NCBI GenBank assembly: GCA_963711035.1
Contig: CAVQCN010000003.1
Span: forward strand, 372,001-436,000
Reading direction: 5' to 3'
DNA from: WHTK01 sp963711035
Lineage (GTDB): Bacteria; Chloroflexota; Dehalococcoidia; DSTF01; WHTK01
DNA: 64,000 nucleotides
Under the pieces are notes generated by a model that was not told the origin of the DNA, did no database searches, and saw nothing but the letters and a program-made list of their open reading frames with translations. Shown in pieces: positions 18,167 to 28,507 of this stretch; the stretch's first letter is position 1; each line of letters starts with the position of its first letter. The translations under genes and the position numbers were made by a program.

Positions 18167-21100
18167 GTGGCCGAGCAGAGTCAGGTTCCCGTCGACACTG
18201 CCCTGAGGCGTCAGCGTCAGGCGGATGAGTCTGCGTCTCAGTCCGACACCTCGCGCGACGTAAGCGCGGCGTCTGCTCGCGCCCACCTTCCCCCTCCCCA
18301 TCGCCCCTTCGATCGCAACAGCGTCCGTCTGCTGCAGCGCACCGCAGGGAACGCCGCCGTGGCGCGTCTCATGCACTCGCGACCGCTGCGGCCCGGCGCG
18401 ACTTTGGCGGGCCATGCTCCCGCTGCCCGAATGGCAACGGCTGCGCCGGAGACCGGTGGCGTTACCGAGGCTCCCGGCGCCGAAGAGTACGCGGTGACGC
18501 CCGCCGATGCTGCGCCGTACATGGCGCCGCCGCCACCGCCGGACGGCTCCGGCGGGCCGTCGTCGAACGGCGAGGTCCAGCGACAGGCAGCAGAAGCACC
18601 CGAGCGCCCGGCGAGGGAGGCGGAGACAGAGGCTTCGGTGGGCGAAGTTGGCGCCCCTGCTCAAGAAGGAGCGCCGCCTGCTAGTGACGGCAGCTCAGAA
18701 TCGCAGCTCGCGGCCTGCCAACACGACGCAGGTCTCCGGTGACTCCGAGACGGCTTCAAGAGGGGCAATGCCTGCGGGCGAAGCGGGCGAGCCAGAAGCC
18801 GGTGAGCCAAACAAGCTGCCCGTAGTCGGGGCGACTTCCGCCGCAGGTGCACCTGCCGGAGGCGAAGGTGCGTCCGGCGAAGGGGCAACGGGCGGCGCCG
18901 GGCCCGCTGCAGAGGCTCCGCCAAGTCCCCCCGTCACACCGCCTCAGGCCAATGGCGCCGGGTCCGTGGCCGCGGATGGGGCGAACGGACCGGCGCATGA
19001 AGCTGTGGAGGCTGCGGGTGAGGAGGGGCCGCATGCCCCCAAGCCCAAGGCGGAAGAGAAAGAGGGCGCGGAGGCCAGGAAGGCCGCAGCGAAGACCCTG
19101 TCCGCCAAGCCGCCTTCCAAGGGAAAGAAGCCGCCGGCAGCGCCTCCCAAGCCGGCCGCCTCACCACAGGGCATCGGCGAGATGCCGACGATCACAGCGC
19201 CGTCCTTCTCAGCGCCGCCAGTAAGTACGCCGGCGGCAGGCGAGATCGCCGATCAGGTCTCGGCTGCCGCGGCGGAAGGGCAAGGCGAGTTGGCCGCTGT
19301 CGCCTCCGAGGGCATCAGCGAGATCGACGCGCGAGTGAGAGAGCAGCAGGCCTCGCTGGACGCTGTGGCGGCGGGTGAGCAGGCGAGCGTGGCGGCGAGC
19401 TTCGCGAGCGCGCAAGCCATGGTTACGTCGGCTATTCAGTCCGCCACTTCGCGACTGGTCGGCGGCGGTGCCGGCCAGCAGGGGCGTCTAGCCGGCTGGT
19501 GGGCTTCCGCCAACTCGCGCGCCAACCGCGAGTTCTCGACGCGCCAAACCAAGGTCCGGAAAATGGGACGCAGCCGGGGGGATGAAGCCGTCCGGACGTC
19601 CAACGCCAAAGCGGACGAAGCGCACTCGCGTATCGAGGGCTTCGCGGGCGAGGCTCATCAGCACGGCGAAGCAAAGGCCGCCCAAGCCGGCGGAGCGCGG
19701 TCCGAAGTCATCACGGCCAAGCGAGCTGCCGCCCGGGAGGTGGCACGCGACAGCGCCTCGAAGATCACCGAGTCGCTTTCGGACACGATGTCGCAGCTCC
19801 GCGGTATGGGGCCGGAGGTTCGGCCGCAGTTCATCCAGCAGGCCAACGACATCGCCAACCAGCTGGGAGAGATGCTCCCGACCGTGTTATCCCAGTTGGC
19901 ATCCGTCTACAACGACGCCTCCGGCAATGCGACGGTCACGGTCGCGTCCGGCCAGCAGGCGATCGATCAGCTGGGACAGACGATGACCTTGCGGCTGGCG
20001 GGGATGGAGGCGAGCGTCCTGGGTTCGCTCGCCATGCAATCCGCGACCTCGAAACAGTCGCTGACTTCGGCGGGCCAGCAGGCTGCTCAATCCGTGGCAG
20101 AGCAGCACGAAGCGGCGGCCACCGCGGGCGCGAGCATGGTGAACTCGCTGGTCGCTTCCGTCGGCAGCCGCCGTCTGCGCCGAAAGGCCGCGCGCCGCCT
20201 GGCCGCTCAGATGGGTCAGCAGGTGCGCACCAGCTACGGCAAGACGTCGCAGGACGCGCGCGTCGGGATGGCCCAGATCGCGCAGACCTTCGCGGTCGCG
20301 GCCGAGGAGCTACAGAGCGCGATTCAGCAGTCTGCGGCGCAGTCCCAGGCTCAGGCCCTGGGCTTCGCCTCGGACGCTGCCTCGACGGCCAATACCCAGA
20401 CCAACCAGCTGATCCTGCAGCTGACGCAGATGGTTACGGCCGCGGTCCACTCCGGCGACCAGGTCGTTTCGCAGGCCGTTGCGAGCCTGGACAAAAGCGT
20501 CGGGGACGTTGATACCCGCTTCGGGCAGGCGATCGCCGACCTGCAGGGCCGGCTCAACGGCAAGGTCACCGAGGCCGCGAACAAGGCCCACGAGCCGCTG
20601 ACCGACATCGACAGCCGCATCGACGAAGCGATGGCGCGGGCCGAGCGGCGCATGGACCAGAGCTGGTTCGAGCGCCAGCTGTCCGACGCCCTCGAGAGCA
20701 TCAACTGGGGCTTCATCGCCGGCCTGGTGGTCGGCATCCTTGTGACCATCGCGATCATCGCTCTGCTCGGCACCGGCATCGGTGCTCTCATCCTGGCCGG
20801 AGCGCTGGCTGGGGCGCTCTCCGTGGCCGCCTCAACGCTGACGCAAAACGCCATCGATGGCAAAGACACGGACTGGGCGAAGCTCGGCCGAGACATGGTG
20901 GTCGGTGCTGTCTTCGGGGCCATCGGCGGCGCGATCGGCGGCGGCGTTGCCGGAGCCCTGGGCAGTGCCGTCGAAGGTGCGGTCATTTCGGAGGTGGCGG
21001 CTGCCGCGATCGGCAAGGCGTCGGGCGTTGCGGTGAACGTCGTCCTCGGCGCCGTCCAGAACGTGGCAAATGGGCAGCCGTGGGACCACGGCCTGCTCCT

Positions 21101-23525
21101 CAATGCAGCCGTCGCGGTGGGAATGTCGTACGGCCCCGGTGGAGAGGCGATGGAGTCGCTGAGCGAGAGCGCGGCTTCTTACCACGAGGCACGGACGGGC
21201 GGCGCCACGCCCGTTGCGGAAGGTCCGGCCCCGGTCTCCGAAGGAGGAGGCCCCGGCCCGAGCGCCGCCGAGCCGCCGACCGCGGGACCGGCCGAAGCGG
21301 CGCCCGAGGCGCCCAGCGGGGCGGCGCCCGAGGCGCCTGCTCCGGAACCGGCCGCGCCCGAAACGCCGTCCTCGACCGCGGAAGCGCCACAGACGGGCGA
21401 AGCGCCTCCTGCTGCCGGGACGGAGGCTGGCCCCGCTGAGCCGGCTGCGCAAGGCCCGACGGAAGGGGCCGCTGGTGAGCCGGCAGCGCCGGAAACAAAC
21501 GGGGCCGAGCCGGAGGCGCCGCGAGCGCCGCGCAGTCCGGAAGAACCGGCTGGCCTGGGCGAGGAACCTACCGTCGTCGACGAGCAGTCGCCGTTCAGCG
21601 ACGAGGAACCGACGCTTGTCGACCAGAAGTCACCCTTCAGCGATGAGGAACCGACGCTTCCCGGCGGCGAGCCGGAGGAAACGACGGTGGTCGACGACAT
21701 CGTGGACGAAATGCCGGACGAGACCGTCATGCAGCCGGCCGATCCGCGCGACGCCGCCAGCGCCCACGAGATGTACGACAACTCGATCGCCGAGTCGCCG
21801 ACGCGAGAGGCCGCGATCTACCGCAACAGCGAAACGGGCGAGTACATCGTGGTCCAGGGCAACGAGAAATTCGTCTCGGTAGGCGAAGGCGAGGGCCCTG
21901 GCGCCGGTCCGCAACGCTGGAAAGAGATTCTCGACGGGGCCGACGTCGGCAACTGGGAACTGGAGGCGCATTCGCATCCCGTCAACGCTGGAACCGAAGT
22001 TGTCGATCCTGCCGCCCAGATGCCGAGTGGCGCCACCGGCGACATGGCCGTGATGGTGAACGAATCGATCGCGGCCGGAGGTGAGCCGCGCTCCTCACGC
22101 ATCGACTACACGACGGCGGACGGACCGGAGCATACGCAGTTCGGCTTCGATCCGAACCAGGAGAAGCCCTTCTGGGTCGATGCGCCCGACGGAGCCGGCG
22201 GCCGGCAGAACCTCCCGTTCCGCAGCCTGGAAGCGTTCCACGACTACATGGAGAACACCTATGCCAATGTCGATATGGGCGAGGTCCCGCCGGAGCTGTC
22301 GGGCCGCACACCGGTCGATCGGGCTCTGGCGGAAAGGCCGACGGAGCCGGAGACACCCGCGGCGCCTACGTCGCCAACCGAGAACGAGCCCTCGGCTCAG
22401 GGAGAGTCCGCAGGGGGTGGACCAGCGGCAGAAACGGCGACTGGAGCCGAACAGGGAGGCGAACAGAATCCGCTGGCAGGCCTAACGGACGCCGAGATCG
22501 AAGGCGCCCTCAATGGCCCGGCCGAAAGCGGGACCATGGTAGAAGGTCCGGCCGGGCCAGAGACCGGCCAGTCGCTGGTCGATATGGAGACGGTGTCGCG
22601 GCTAAACGACGAGGTGCGCGAACTCGTGGCTGGTAGGGGTGCCACCGAGCCACCGGAGGCCGGGCCCGCCTTCGAGCGTTCAGAGACGGAAATCGCCGTC
22701 GCACGCAAAGTACTGGAGAATCCGGATTCCTCGCCGGCGGCCATCAACCAGGCCCTCGAGACCGTTGTTGAGCGGGCTGTAGCCGACTTCCGGGCACGCT
22801 TCCCGCACAGCGGTTCGTCCGACACGCTGAAGGCTCTCACGGCAGACGACCTTCGCGGTGCCTGCGGCCCAGGCCGCGACATCACGGCTGACTCCATAGC
22901 TTCGCTGACAGTCGACTCGAAAACTCCGGTGGTCGTGCACCGCATGCAAGCCGCTCACCTGATAGAGAACGCTCAACACGCGTTCACTGTTGTCGTGACG
23001 CCTGAAGGCGGCTTCATCGTCGACCCGACGTTTGCGCAGTTCGCCGACCAGGTAGGCGGACGGACCTTTACCGCCGAGGAGATGCTGTCTGATCCGCGTG
23101 GTGTCGGGACAGCGCGCGACCTTCTGAGGGATGGCTTCATGTCGCTGACGCCGGAGAACGCGCGCGATTATGCTCTGGGGCTAGGTGCAACCGCCGAGCA
23201 GGCTGACGAAGTAGCAGCCAGGATTCTCTCGGGGGACGCATCGGTCCTGACCGATGTCGTCGTTGACGGGAAGGTCACTCGCGCCAGCGATTACCCCGGC
23301 GAGGCGTACAACACCATGGCCCTGCCTGTTGACGTAGATACGCCGGAAGCAGGCACCGTTCAGAGCATCAACACGATACTTTCGCGGCTTCCTCCATCAG
23401 ATCCCGTCAGGCCGATACTCGTTTCGCTGAGAGACAGGCTGCTCATGATTGCGTCCATGCAGCCACAGGTTACGCCGGAGGGCGTGGGCGCACCGCCGGG
23501 CAATACAACGGGCTCGAACCCGTGA
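18167..23525 (+). CDS. Giant modular eCIS-type polymorphic toxin candidate (JAB-like and papain-like domains), frameshifted
   Basis: About 1,785 residues if one extra base near 18.65-18.75 kb is removed. Order: an N-terminus with the motif LLQRTAGNAAVARLM (18329-18373) that recurs in eCIS/DUF4157-associated proteins; an Ala/Pro/Glu-rich linker; a long helical region (about 19.2-20.7 kb); a hydrophobic Gly-rich segment (FIAGLVVGILVTIAIIALL and GAIGGAIGGGVAGALG); a Pro/Glu linker with a repeated SPFSDEEPTL; a JAB/JAMM-like domain with AHSHP (His codons 21969 and 21975) and PSGATGD; and a C-terminal papain-like domain with GACGPGRD (Cys 22863), HAFTV (His 22977) and VDPTF (Asp 23022). GTG 18167 follows GGGGGA. 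Alternatively the motif protein ends at 18742 and a second gene starts at ATG 18768. No eCIS structural gene or immunity gene is recognised nearby. Confidence 0.7.
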
Positions 23526-23577
23526 TCGCGGAAGAACGACCTTGGCGCAAGACGAGTTTTATGGCGCTGGAGATTCC

Positions 23578-23653
23578 TGGTGCCCCCAAGGGGATTCGAA
23601 CCCCTGTCTCCACCTTGAAAGGGTGGCGTCCTAGTCCCCTAGACGATGGGGGC
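23578..23653 (-). tRNA. tRNA-Glu (anticodon TTC)
   Basis: The minus strand reads GCCCCCATCG at the 5' end and TTGGGGGCACCA at the 3' end, giving a seven-pair acceptor stem and an encoded CCA. The anticodon arm is CCACCCTTTCAAGGTGG with loop CTTTCAA and anticodon TTC. The T arm is AGGGGTTCGAATCCCCT. The length is 76 bases including CCA. Its 3' end faces the end of the giant toxin gene 52 bases away, a position often used for integration of mobile DNA. Confidence 0.95.
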
Positions 23654-23745
23654 GGAGACGCCACTAGAGTAGCATCCGGCGTGGCCTTGCGACAGAATCC
23701 CCGATGCCGGCGAGGGTTGCTCAAGCTGGTATAATCGCTGGGCCG

Positions 23746-26181
23746 GTGAATCGCGAGTGGCGGGCGCGAAGCCGGTCGAAGGTTGTTATGGCACGAACAA
23801 GCGCACGACCCCGCCAGGGCGCTCGCCGCGGTGGCGTCCGTTCTCAGCCCCGCTCCGCCGGCAAGCGGCGGCAGGGCCCTTCCCTTATCGAGACCTTTTT
23901 CGCGTGGCTGACCCGGGTCGAAACCCTGGGGCTGTTCATCGTGTCCTGCGGTGTCGTCGGCCTGCTCTCGCTGTTGTCCCTTATCCAGGCGCCCGGCCTG
24001 CTGGACGGTCCGACTCGTTCGATCGGACTGCTCATGTTCGCCATCATTGCACTGGTGATGGCGGTGGGCGTCGGCGTCTGGCAACGTCAAATGGGTCTCG
24101 TCATGCGGTACCCGCGTCACGTGGCGGCGCTGCTGCCGGGCTTCCTGGTGGCGGCGGCGCTCCTCAGCCTCTTCGCGCCAGACTGGACCTTCAGCAGCGT
24201 CTCGCTGCAGCAGGTCTCGGCCGGCGGCAAGCTGGGCGCGGCGCTGTTCGGCGACCCGCTGGGCGTGCTGCTCTGGCTGGCCTGCGCCGTGCTGCTGCTC
24301 GTCATGCTGTGGCCGCAGGGCGCTGCCGGCGCCGTCTCGCGTATGCCGGGCGCCGCGGCCACGGTGTGGAGCTGGCGCCTCGACCTGAAGCTGCTGCACG
24401 GCGCGCTGGCCGTCGTCGATTTCGCGTTCCCGACCAAGCCACCGCTGGATGAGCGGCCCTCGCACACGCCTCCCGCCTGGCTGCCGCCGGACGAGGACGA
24501 CGACGAGCTGTACGAAGAAGAGGAACTGGAGGAGGAGGAGCCCGAGGTCTTCGAGGCGCCGTTGCGCCAGGTCGAGCTGCCCATGACCTACCCGGAGGAG
24601 CCGGAGGTCGAAGTGCCGGAGCCGAAGCCGGTGGTCAGCGAGTGGACGATGCCGCCCATGGACCTGCTGACCAACGCGGCGCCCGCGGACGAGAGCGCCC
24701 GCCCCGACAACGTCATGCGCTCCAGCCTCATCGTCGAGACACTGGCCAGCTTCGGTGTCGACGCGCGGGTGGCTCAGTACCACGAGGGTCCCGTCGTCAC
24801 GCAGTTCGACGTCGAGCCGGGCTGGGAGATCAAGTACAAGACGGTCCAGGACCGCGACAAGGACAACAAGCCGATTATCGACAAGGACGGCAGGCCGCGG
24901 ACGCATCAGGTCGAGGTTTCGCGCACGCGCGTGCGGGTCAACCAGATAACCAGCCTGGCCAACGACCTGGCCCTGGCGCTGGCGGCGCCGTCGCTACGCA
25001 TCGAGGCGCCCGTGCCGGGCCGCTCCGTCGTCGGCATCGAGGTGCCGAATACGGCCGCGTCGGTCGTCACCATGCGCAGCGTGATCGAGACGCCGCCCTT
25101 CCAGCGGCTGGCGGCTCGCAGCAAGATCGCTCTGCCGTTGGGCAAAAGCGTCTCGGGCGAGCCGGTGGTGGCCGACCTGGCCAAGATGCCGCACCTGCTC
25201 ATCGCCGGCGCGACGGGTGCAGGCAAGAGCGTCTGCATCAACTCGATCGTGGCCAGCATCCTTATGCAATCGCGGCCGGAGGAAGTGCGCTTCGTCATGA
25301 TCGACCCGAAGCGCGTCGAGCTGTCTGGCTTCGCGATGATCCCGCATCTGGCGTTCTCCAGCATCGTGGTCGACGCCGAGAAGGTCGTCGGCACGCTGGG
25401 AGCCGTGCTGCACGAGATGGAGGACCGCTACAAGAAGTTCGCGGCGCTGGCTGTACGCAACATCGATTCCTACAACAAGCACGCCAAGGTCACGGAGCCG
25501 ATGCCGTACTGGGTCGTGATCATCGATGAGCTCGCCGACCTGATGATGGTGGCGCCGTTCGAGGTCGAGCGGCAGATCTGCCGCCTGGCCCAGCTGGCGC
25601 GCGCGACAGGCATTCACCTCGTCGTCGCCACGCAGCGGCCGTCGGTCGACGTCATCACCGGCCTGATCAAGGCCAACTTCCCGACCCGCATCGCCTTCGC
25701 CATGACCTCGCAGGTCGACTCGCGCACCATCCTCGACATGGCGGGAGCCGAGCGGCTGCTGGGCCGCGGCGACATGCTCTATATGGCGACGGACGCCTCC
25801 AAGCCGAAGCGCGTGCAGGGCGTCTATGTCTCCGACCAGGAGATCGACCGGCTGGTCGGCTTCTGGGAGAAGCAGCGCGCCGCCCACGCGACGCAGGTCT
25901 TCGACCATCTCCTCGATCAGGCGCAGCAGGCCATCGAGGAGGCGGAAGATGCCGACCCGATGTACGAGCGCGCCAAGGCGCTGGCAGAGGAGCACACCCG
26001 CATCTCGACGTCGCTGCTGCAGCGGCGCCTGCGTATCGGCTACCCGCGCGCCGCCCGCATCATGGACCGTCTCGAGGAAGAGGGCTATACGGGCGGTGGT
26101 GGAGGATTCACTCCCCCATCGAGCAGCACGATCGTGCCGCTCGACGCCCTCGATGATCCGGAGGTCGAAGAACTCCGCTAA
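23746..26181 (+). CDS. ftsK: DNA translocase FtsK/SpoIIIE
   Basis: Membrane-anchored motor that pumps chromosomal DNA during division or terminus segregation. Four hydrophobic segments span roughly residues 50-200, followed by a very acidic linker (DEDDDELYEEEELEEEE), the alpha-beta core and the RecA-like motor: Walker A GATGAGKSV near residue 488, MIDPKRVELSGF, Walker B WVVIIDELADLMM and TRIAFAMTSQVDSRTILD with GAERLLGRGDML. A C-terminal winged-helix gamma domain ends the protein. GTG at 23746 is chosen because TATAAT lies ten bases upstream; ATG at 23788 is the alternative. The 91 bases to the convergent transporter gene hold nothing obvious. Confidence 0.93.
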   Translation: MNREWRARSRSKVVMARTSARPRQGARRGGVRSQPRSAGKRRQGPSLIETFFAWLTRVETLGLFIVSCGVVGLLSLLSLIQAPGLLDGPTRSIGLLMFAIIALVMAVGVGVWQRQMGLVMRYPRHVAALLPGFLVAAALLSLFAPDWTFSSVSLQQVSAGGKLGAALFGDPLGVLLWLACAVLLLVMLWPQGAAGAVSRMPGAAATVWSWRLDLKLLHGALAVVDFAFPTKPPLDERPSHTPPAWLPPDEDDDELYEEEELEEEEPEVFEAPLRQVELPMTYPEEPEVEVPEPKPVVSEWTMPPMDLLTNAAPADESARPDNVMRSSLIVETLASFGVDARVAQYHEGPVVTQFDVEPGWEIKYKTVQDRDKDNKPIIDKDGRPRTHQVEVSRTRVRVNQITSLANDLALALAAPSLRIEAPVPGRSVVGIEVPNTAASVVTMRSVIETPPFQRLAARSKIALPLGKSVSGEPVVADLAKMPHLLIAGATGAGKSVCINSIVASILMQSRPEEVRFVMIDPKRVELSGFAMIPHLAFSSIVVDAEKVVGTLGAVLHEMEDRYKKFAALAVRNIDSYNKHAKVTEPMPYWVVIIDELADLMMVAPFEVERQICRLAQLARATGIHLVVATQRPSVDVITGLIKANFPTRIAFAMTSQVDSRTILDMAGAERLLGRGDMLYMATDASKPKRVQGVYVSDQEIDRLVGFWEKQRAAHATQVFDHLLDQAQQAIEEAEDADPMYERAKALAEEHTRISTSLLQRRLRIGYPRAARIMDRLEEEGYTGGGGGFTPPSSSTIVPLDALDDPEVEELR

Positions 26182-26272
26182 CCACTGCGTGGCGACATGC
26201 TGCGCGACTCGCTTTCGATCACCGACCCGTCAACGAAACCGGCCCTGGCGGCGTCTACGCCGATGGAAGCAC

Positions 26273-27550
26273 TTAGCCTGCTGCACCGGCTGCGACGTCT
26301 GCCTCGTTGGCTACTGCTGGCTCTCGAATTGCCAGGAACAGCCCCGCACCCAACGCGACCATGATCCCCGCCAGGATCACGAACCCCATGTCGATCGAAA
26401 CGGCGGCGATAAGCGTGGCGCTGAACGGCCCTACGATGAAGGCGACGGCCTGGGCGCTGGAGGCGATGCCGAAGGCGGTGCCGCGTCGCGACCGCGTCAC
26501 GTTCATGGCGATCAGCGTGTTCGTTGCCGGGATCATGGCTGAGATCATGATCGTGATCAGGATGAAACCCGCGATGTAGACGGCCGCGTTGAGCGAGAGC
26601 GATAGCGCCATGAGCAGCATGCCGCCGCCCGCGATGAGGCAGCTCACGGAGATCGCCTGGCGCAGCCTCCCGGGCACGAATACGCGCATGGCAATGACGA
26701 GGACACCGAAGGCGCTGAAGGCGCCCGCCATCGTGAAGGCGACGCTGGAGATTGCCTTCACGTCGTCGGCGTGCTCGATGGCGCGCAGGGCGATGGGCGT
26801 GATCAGGCGCGCCAGCTGGTTCGTGGCGAACAGCATCATGAACAGGAAGATGGCGATGGCGAACTGCATGGTGGGACGGAAGGGCTCGAGTCCGGCGGGT
26901 TTGCCGGATGCCTCCACGCGCGCGGTCTCGATGCGGTCGCGCGGCACGAAGGCGTGGATGATGGCGCCGGCGACGAGGGGCAGCATGGCGCCGATCAGGA
27001 TCGTGCCGCGAAAGCCGAGTATCACGGCCAGTACGCCGCCGACGGCCGGCCCCACCGTCGAGCCGAGGTATTGGGCGCCGGTGACGATGCTGATGCTCTT
27101 GTTCAGCTTCACGTCCGGCACGCTGACGCTGACCAACGCTACGGCGGGCGCGATGAAGCCCGAGAAGATGCCTTGCAGCGCCAGCGCAAAGGTGAGCTGC
27201 CACGGGTGCGCGATCAGGGCCGCCGCGGTGCCGGTGAGGGCGGCCAGGTACAGCGTGCGCAGGAACATGATCTTGCGCCCCAGCTTGTCGGCCAGCACGC
27301 CCCAGATCGGGCTGGTCGCGAGGCGGCAGATGCCCTGCGCCGACGTGGCAGTGGCGACCCAGAACAGGGCGTTGGCATCGCTGGTGGCGCCCAGGTCCAG
27401 CATGTACAGCGGCATGAAGGGCCACCAGAAGTTGAAGGACGAGCTGCCCAGGAAGACGGCGAGCGCGGTCAGGTAAGTGGTGCGCGTCCCGGCGCTGTCG
27501 GCGAGGCGATCGTCCGAGTCGGCCGGGGGCTCGGCTGGCGCCGCGTTCAT
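26273..27550 (-). CDS. Major facilitator superfamily transporter
   Basis: A 425-residue inner-membrane protein with about 12 hydrophobic segments in two halves. The loop after the second helix reads WGVLADKLGRKIMFLRT, matching the MFS signature GxLaDrxGrkxxl. It begins with a charged cytoplasmic tail (PPADSDDRLADSAGTRTTYLTA). The substrate cannot be assigned; the layout resembles multidrug or sugar exporters. It is convergent with ftsK. Confidence 0.85.
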   Translation of the reverse strand: MNAAPAEPPADSDDRLADSAGTRTTYLTALAVFLGSSSFNFWWPFMPLYMLDLGATSDANALFWVATATSAQGICRLATSPIWGVLADKLGRKIMFLRTLYLAALTGTAAALIAHPWQLTFALALQGIFSGFIAPAVALVSVSVPDVKLNKSISIVTGAQYLGSTVGPAVGGVLAVILGFRGTILIGAMLPLVAGAIIHAFVPRDRIETARVEASGKPAGLEPFRPTMQFAIAIFLFMMLFATNQLARLITPIALRAIEHADDVKAISSVAFTMAGAFSAFGVLVIAMRVFVPGRLRQAISVSCLIAGGGMLLMALSLSLNAAVYIAGFILITIMISAMIPATNTLIAMNVTRSRRGTAFGIASSAQAVAFIVGPFSATLIAAVSIDMGFVILAGIMVALGAGLFLAIREPAVANEADVAAGAAG

Positions 27551-27748
27551 GAAGCAGGTGCCTTTCGCATGTCGAGTCCCCGTCTGAGCAGGGTAGGATG
27601 ATGCGGCTCATAGTACGGCTCAATTTCCGATAAGGACAGTACGGAATACGACCTATAGACAGGTTTGCGACCTGCTATTCGACGCTCGCGAGCGCGTTAC
27701 TCACAAGCGATTACGGCTTTCATAAGCCTCGAGGCTTGTCATAAGGGG

Positions 27749-27754
27749 TACAAT
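27749..27754 (+). promoter_or_regulatory. -10 element (TACAAT) of the structured RNA
   Basis: TACAAT precedes a purine-rich stretch and the structured RNA that ends at a strong terminator. No clear -35 hexamer is at 17 bases, so this is a tentative promoter. Confidence 0.4.
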
Positions 27755-27760
27755 AATAGT

Positions 27761-28002
27761 GAAGGAAAAAAGAGAAAACCGAAGAGAAAGAGAGGTCAGG
27801 TGATTCCGCCGACTGAAGTCAATCGACATCACCCCGGTTCCAGGCTCCTGACCCGCGTTTCCTGAGCAAAGTGGGGCATCGGTCCCGAGGGACGGCCCGG
27901 ACAGCGGTTAGTAACGCTGAGGCGACGGGGATGTGAGCTGCGGCGGAACCGGACAAGACAGTGCGAGGAGAGGTCCCACGGATGGGACCTCTCCTCTTTT
28001 TC
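27761..28002 (+). ncRNA. Unclassified stand-alone structured RNA, about 240 nt
   Basis: No protein frame fits this 530-base gap, but the plus strand folds strongly. GGTCAGG (27794-27800) pairs with CCTGACC (27847-27853) around a hairpin of GGTGAT with ATCACC and GACT-GA-AGTC. Within that loop CCGGTTCC (27834-27841) is perfectly complementary to GGAACCGG (27945-27952), which would form a pseudoknot. Further hairpins are GTCC-CGAG-GGAC (27882-27893) and AGCG/CGCT (27903-27917). The RNA ends in a classic terminator. The next plus-strand gene is far away, so it is a free-standing RNA and not a 5' leader. It does not match tmRNA, RNase P, SRP or 6S RNA as I know them. Confidence 0.6.
27965..28002 (+). 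terminator. Rho-independent terminator of the structured RNA
   Basis: A perfect 14-bp stem (27965-27978 with 27983-27996), loop CGGA, followed by TTTTTC. It is the most canonical terminator in the window and it fixes the strand of the RNA as plus. Confidence 0.85.
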
Positions 28003-28082
28003 TTTGCCTCTCCCCTTCGCGGATCGTCGACGGTGGGCGGCCGTCGGACGGTTTCCGTACGCGGTTCGCCGCCACGCAGTGG

Positions 28083-28490
28083 CTAGGCTTCGAGGCGGTT
28101 GGCGAAGTACTTCTGCGGTTCGATGACGATGATCACACGCTCGCCGCCGGAGCGGGTTTGCGCCGGCCGGCTGCCGCCTCCGCCGCCTTGCCGCCCCGAG
28201 GCGAGGCGATCCTGATACGCCTCGGCGGCGCTGCCGCGGACGATGCGCGCCGTGCCGTAGACGGTGACCGCCTTCGGTCCGTCCGTCACCAGCAGCGAGA
28301 CCTGGCCGCGCTTGACCACGTTCTTCGCCTTGGCCGAGTCGTCCGAGGTGCTGATGGCGATGTCGTTGCCGTCGTAGTTGTAGGCGATGAGCGCCTGCTG
28401 CGGCGAGCCGTCTTTGCGCCCCGTCGCCAGCACGCCGAGACGGTGGCTCTTGAGGAACTCGCTTTGAATGTCGCTGGGTTGCGTCGTCAT
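28083..28490 (-). CDS. PPOX-fold F420/flavin-dependent oxidoreductase (copy 2)
   Basis: A 135-residue split-barrel protein of the pyridoxamine-phosphate-oxidase-like family, in this type usually F420-dependent. The core reads GVLATGRKDGSPQQALIAYNYDG, then ISTSDDSAKAKNVVKRGQVSLLV and VTVYGTARIV (segments). A Gly/Ser/Arg-rich loop near residues 100-115 is unusual. It is 17 bases downstream of a paralogue of identical length, so this pair is a tandem duplication followed by divergence. Substrate unknown. Confidence 0.85.
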   Translation of the reverse strand: MTTQPSDIQSEFLKSHRLGVLATGRKDGSPQQALIAYNYDGNDIAISTSDDSAKAKNVVKRGQVSLLVTDGPKAVTVYGTARIVRGSAAEAYQDRLASGRQGGGGGSRPAQTRSGGERVIIVIEPQKYFANRLEA

Positions 28491-28507
28491 GTCGGCCTCG
28501 GTTCCGG

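Noticed and set aside
23470..24906. A 478-codon antisense frame across ftsK and the tRNA
   Set aside because: It crosses the tRNA gene and the conserved ftsK start, and its translation is Arg/Gln/His-rich without a fold-like pattern.
18000..26200. Extracellular contractile injection system structural genes around the giant toxin
   Set aside because: The flanking genes are a histidine phosphatase, a tRNA and ftsK; no tube, sheath, baseplate or AAA+ protein is present.
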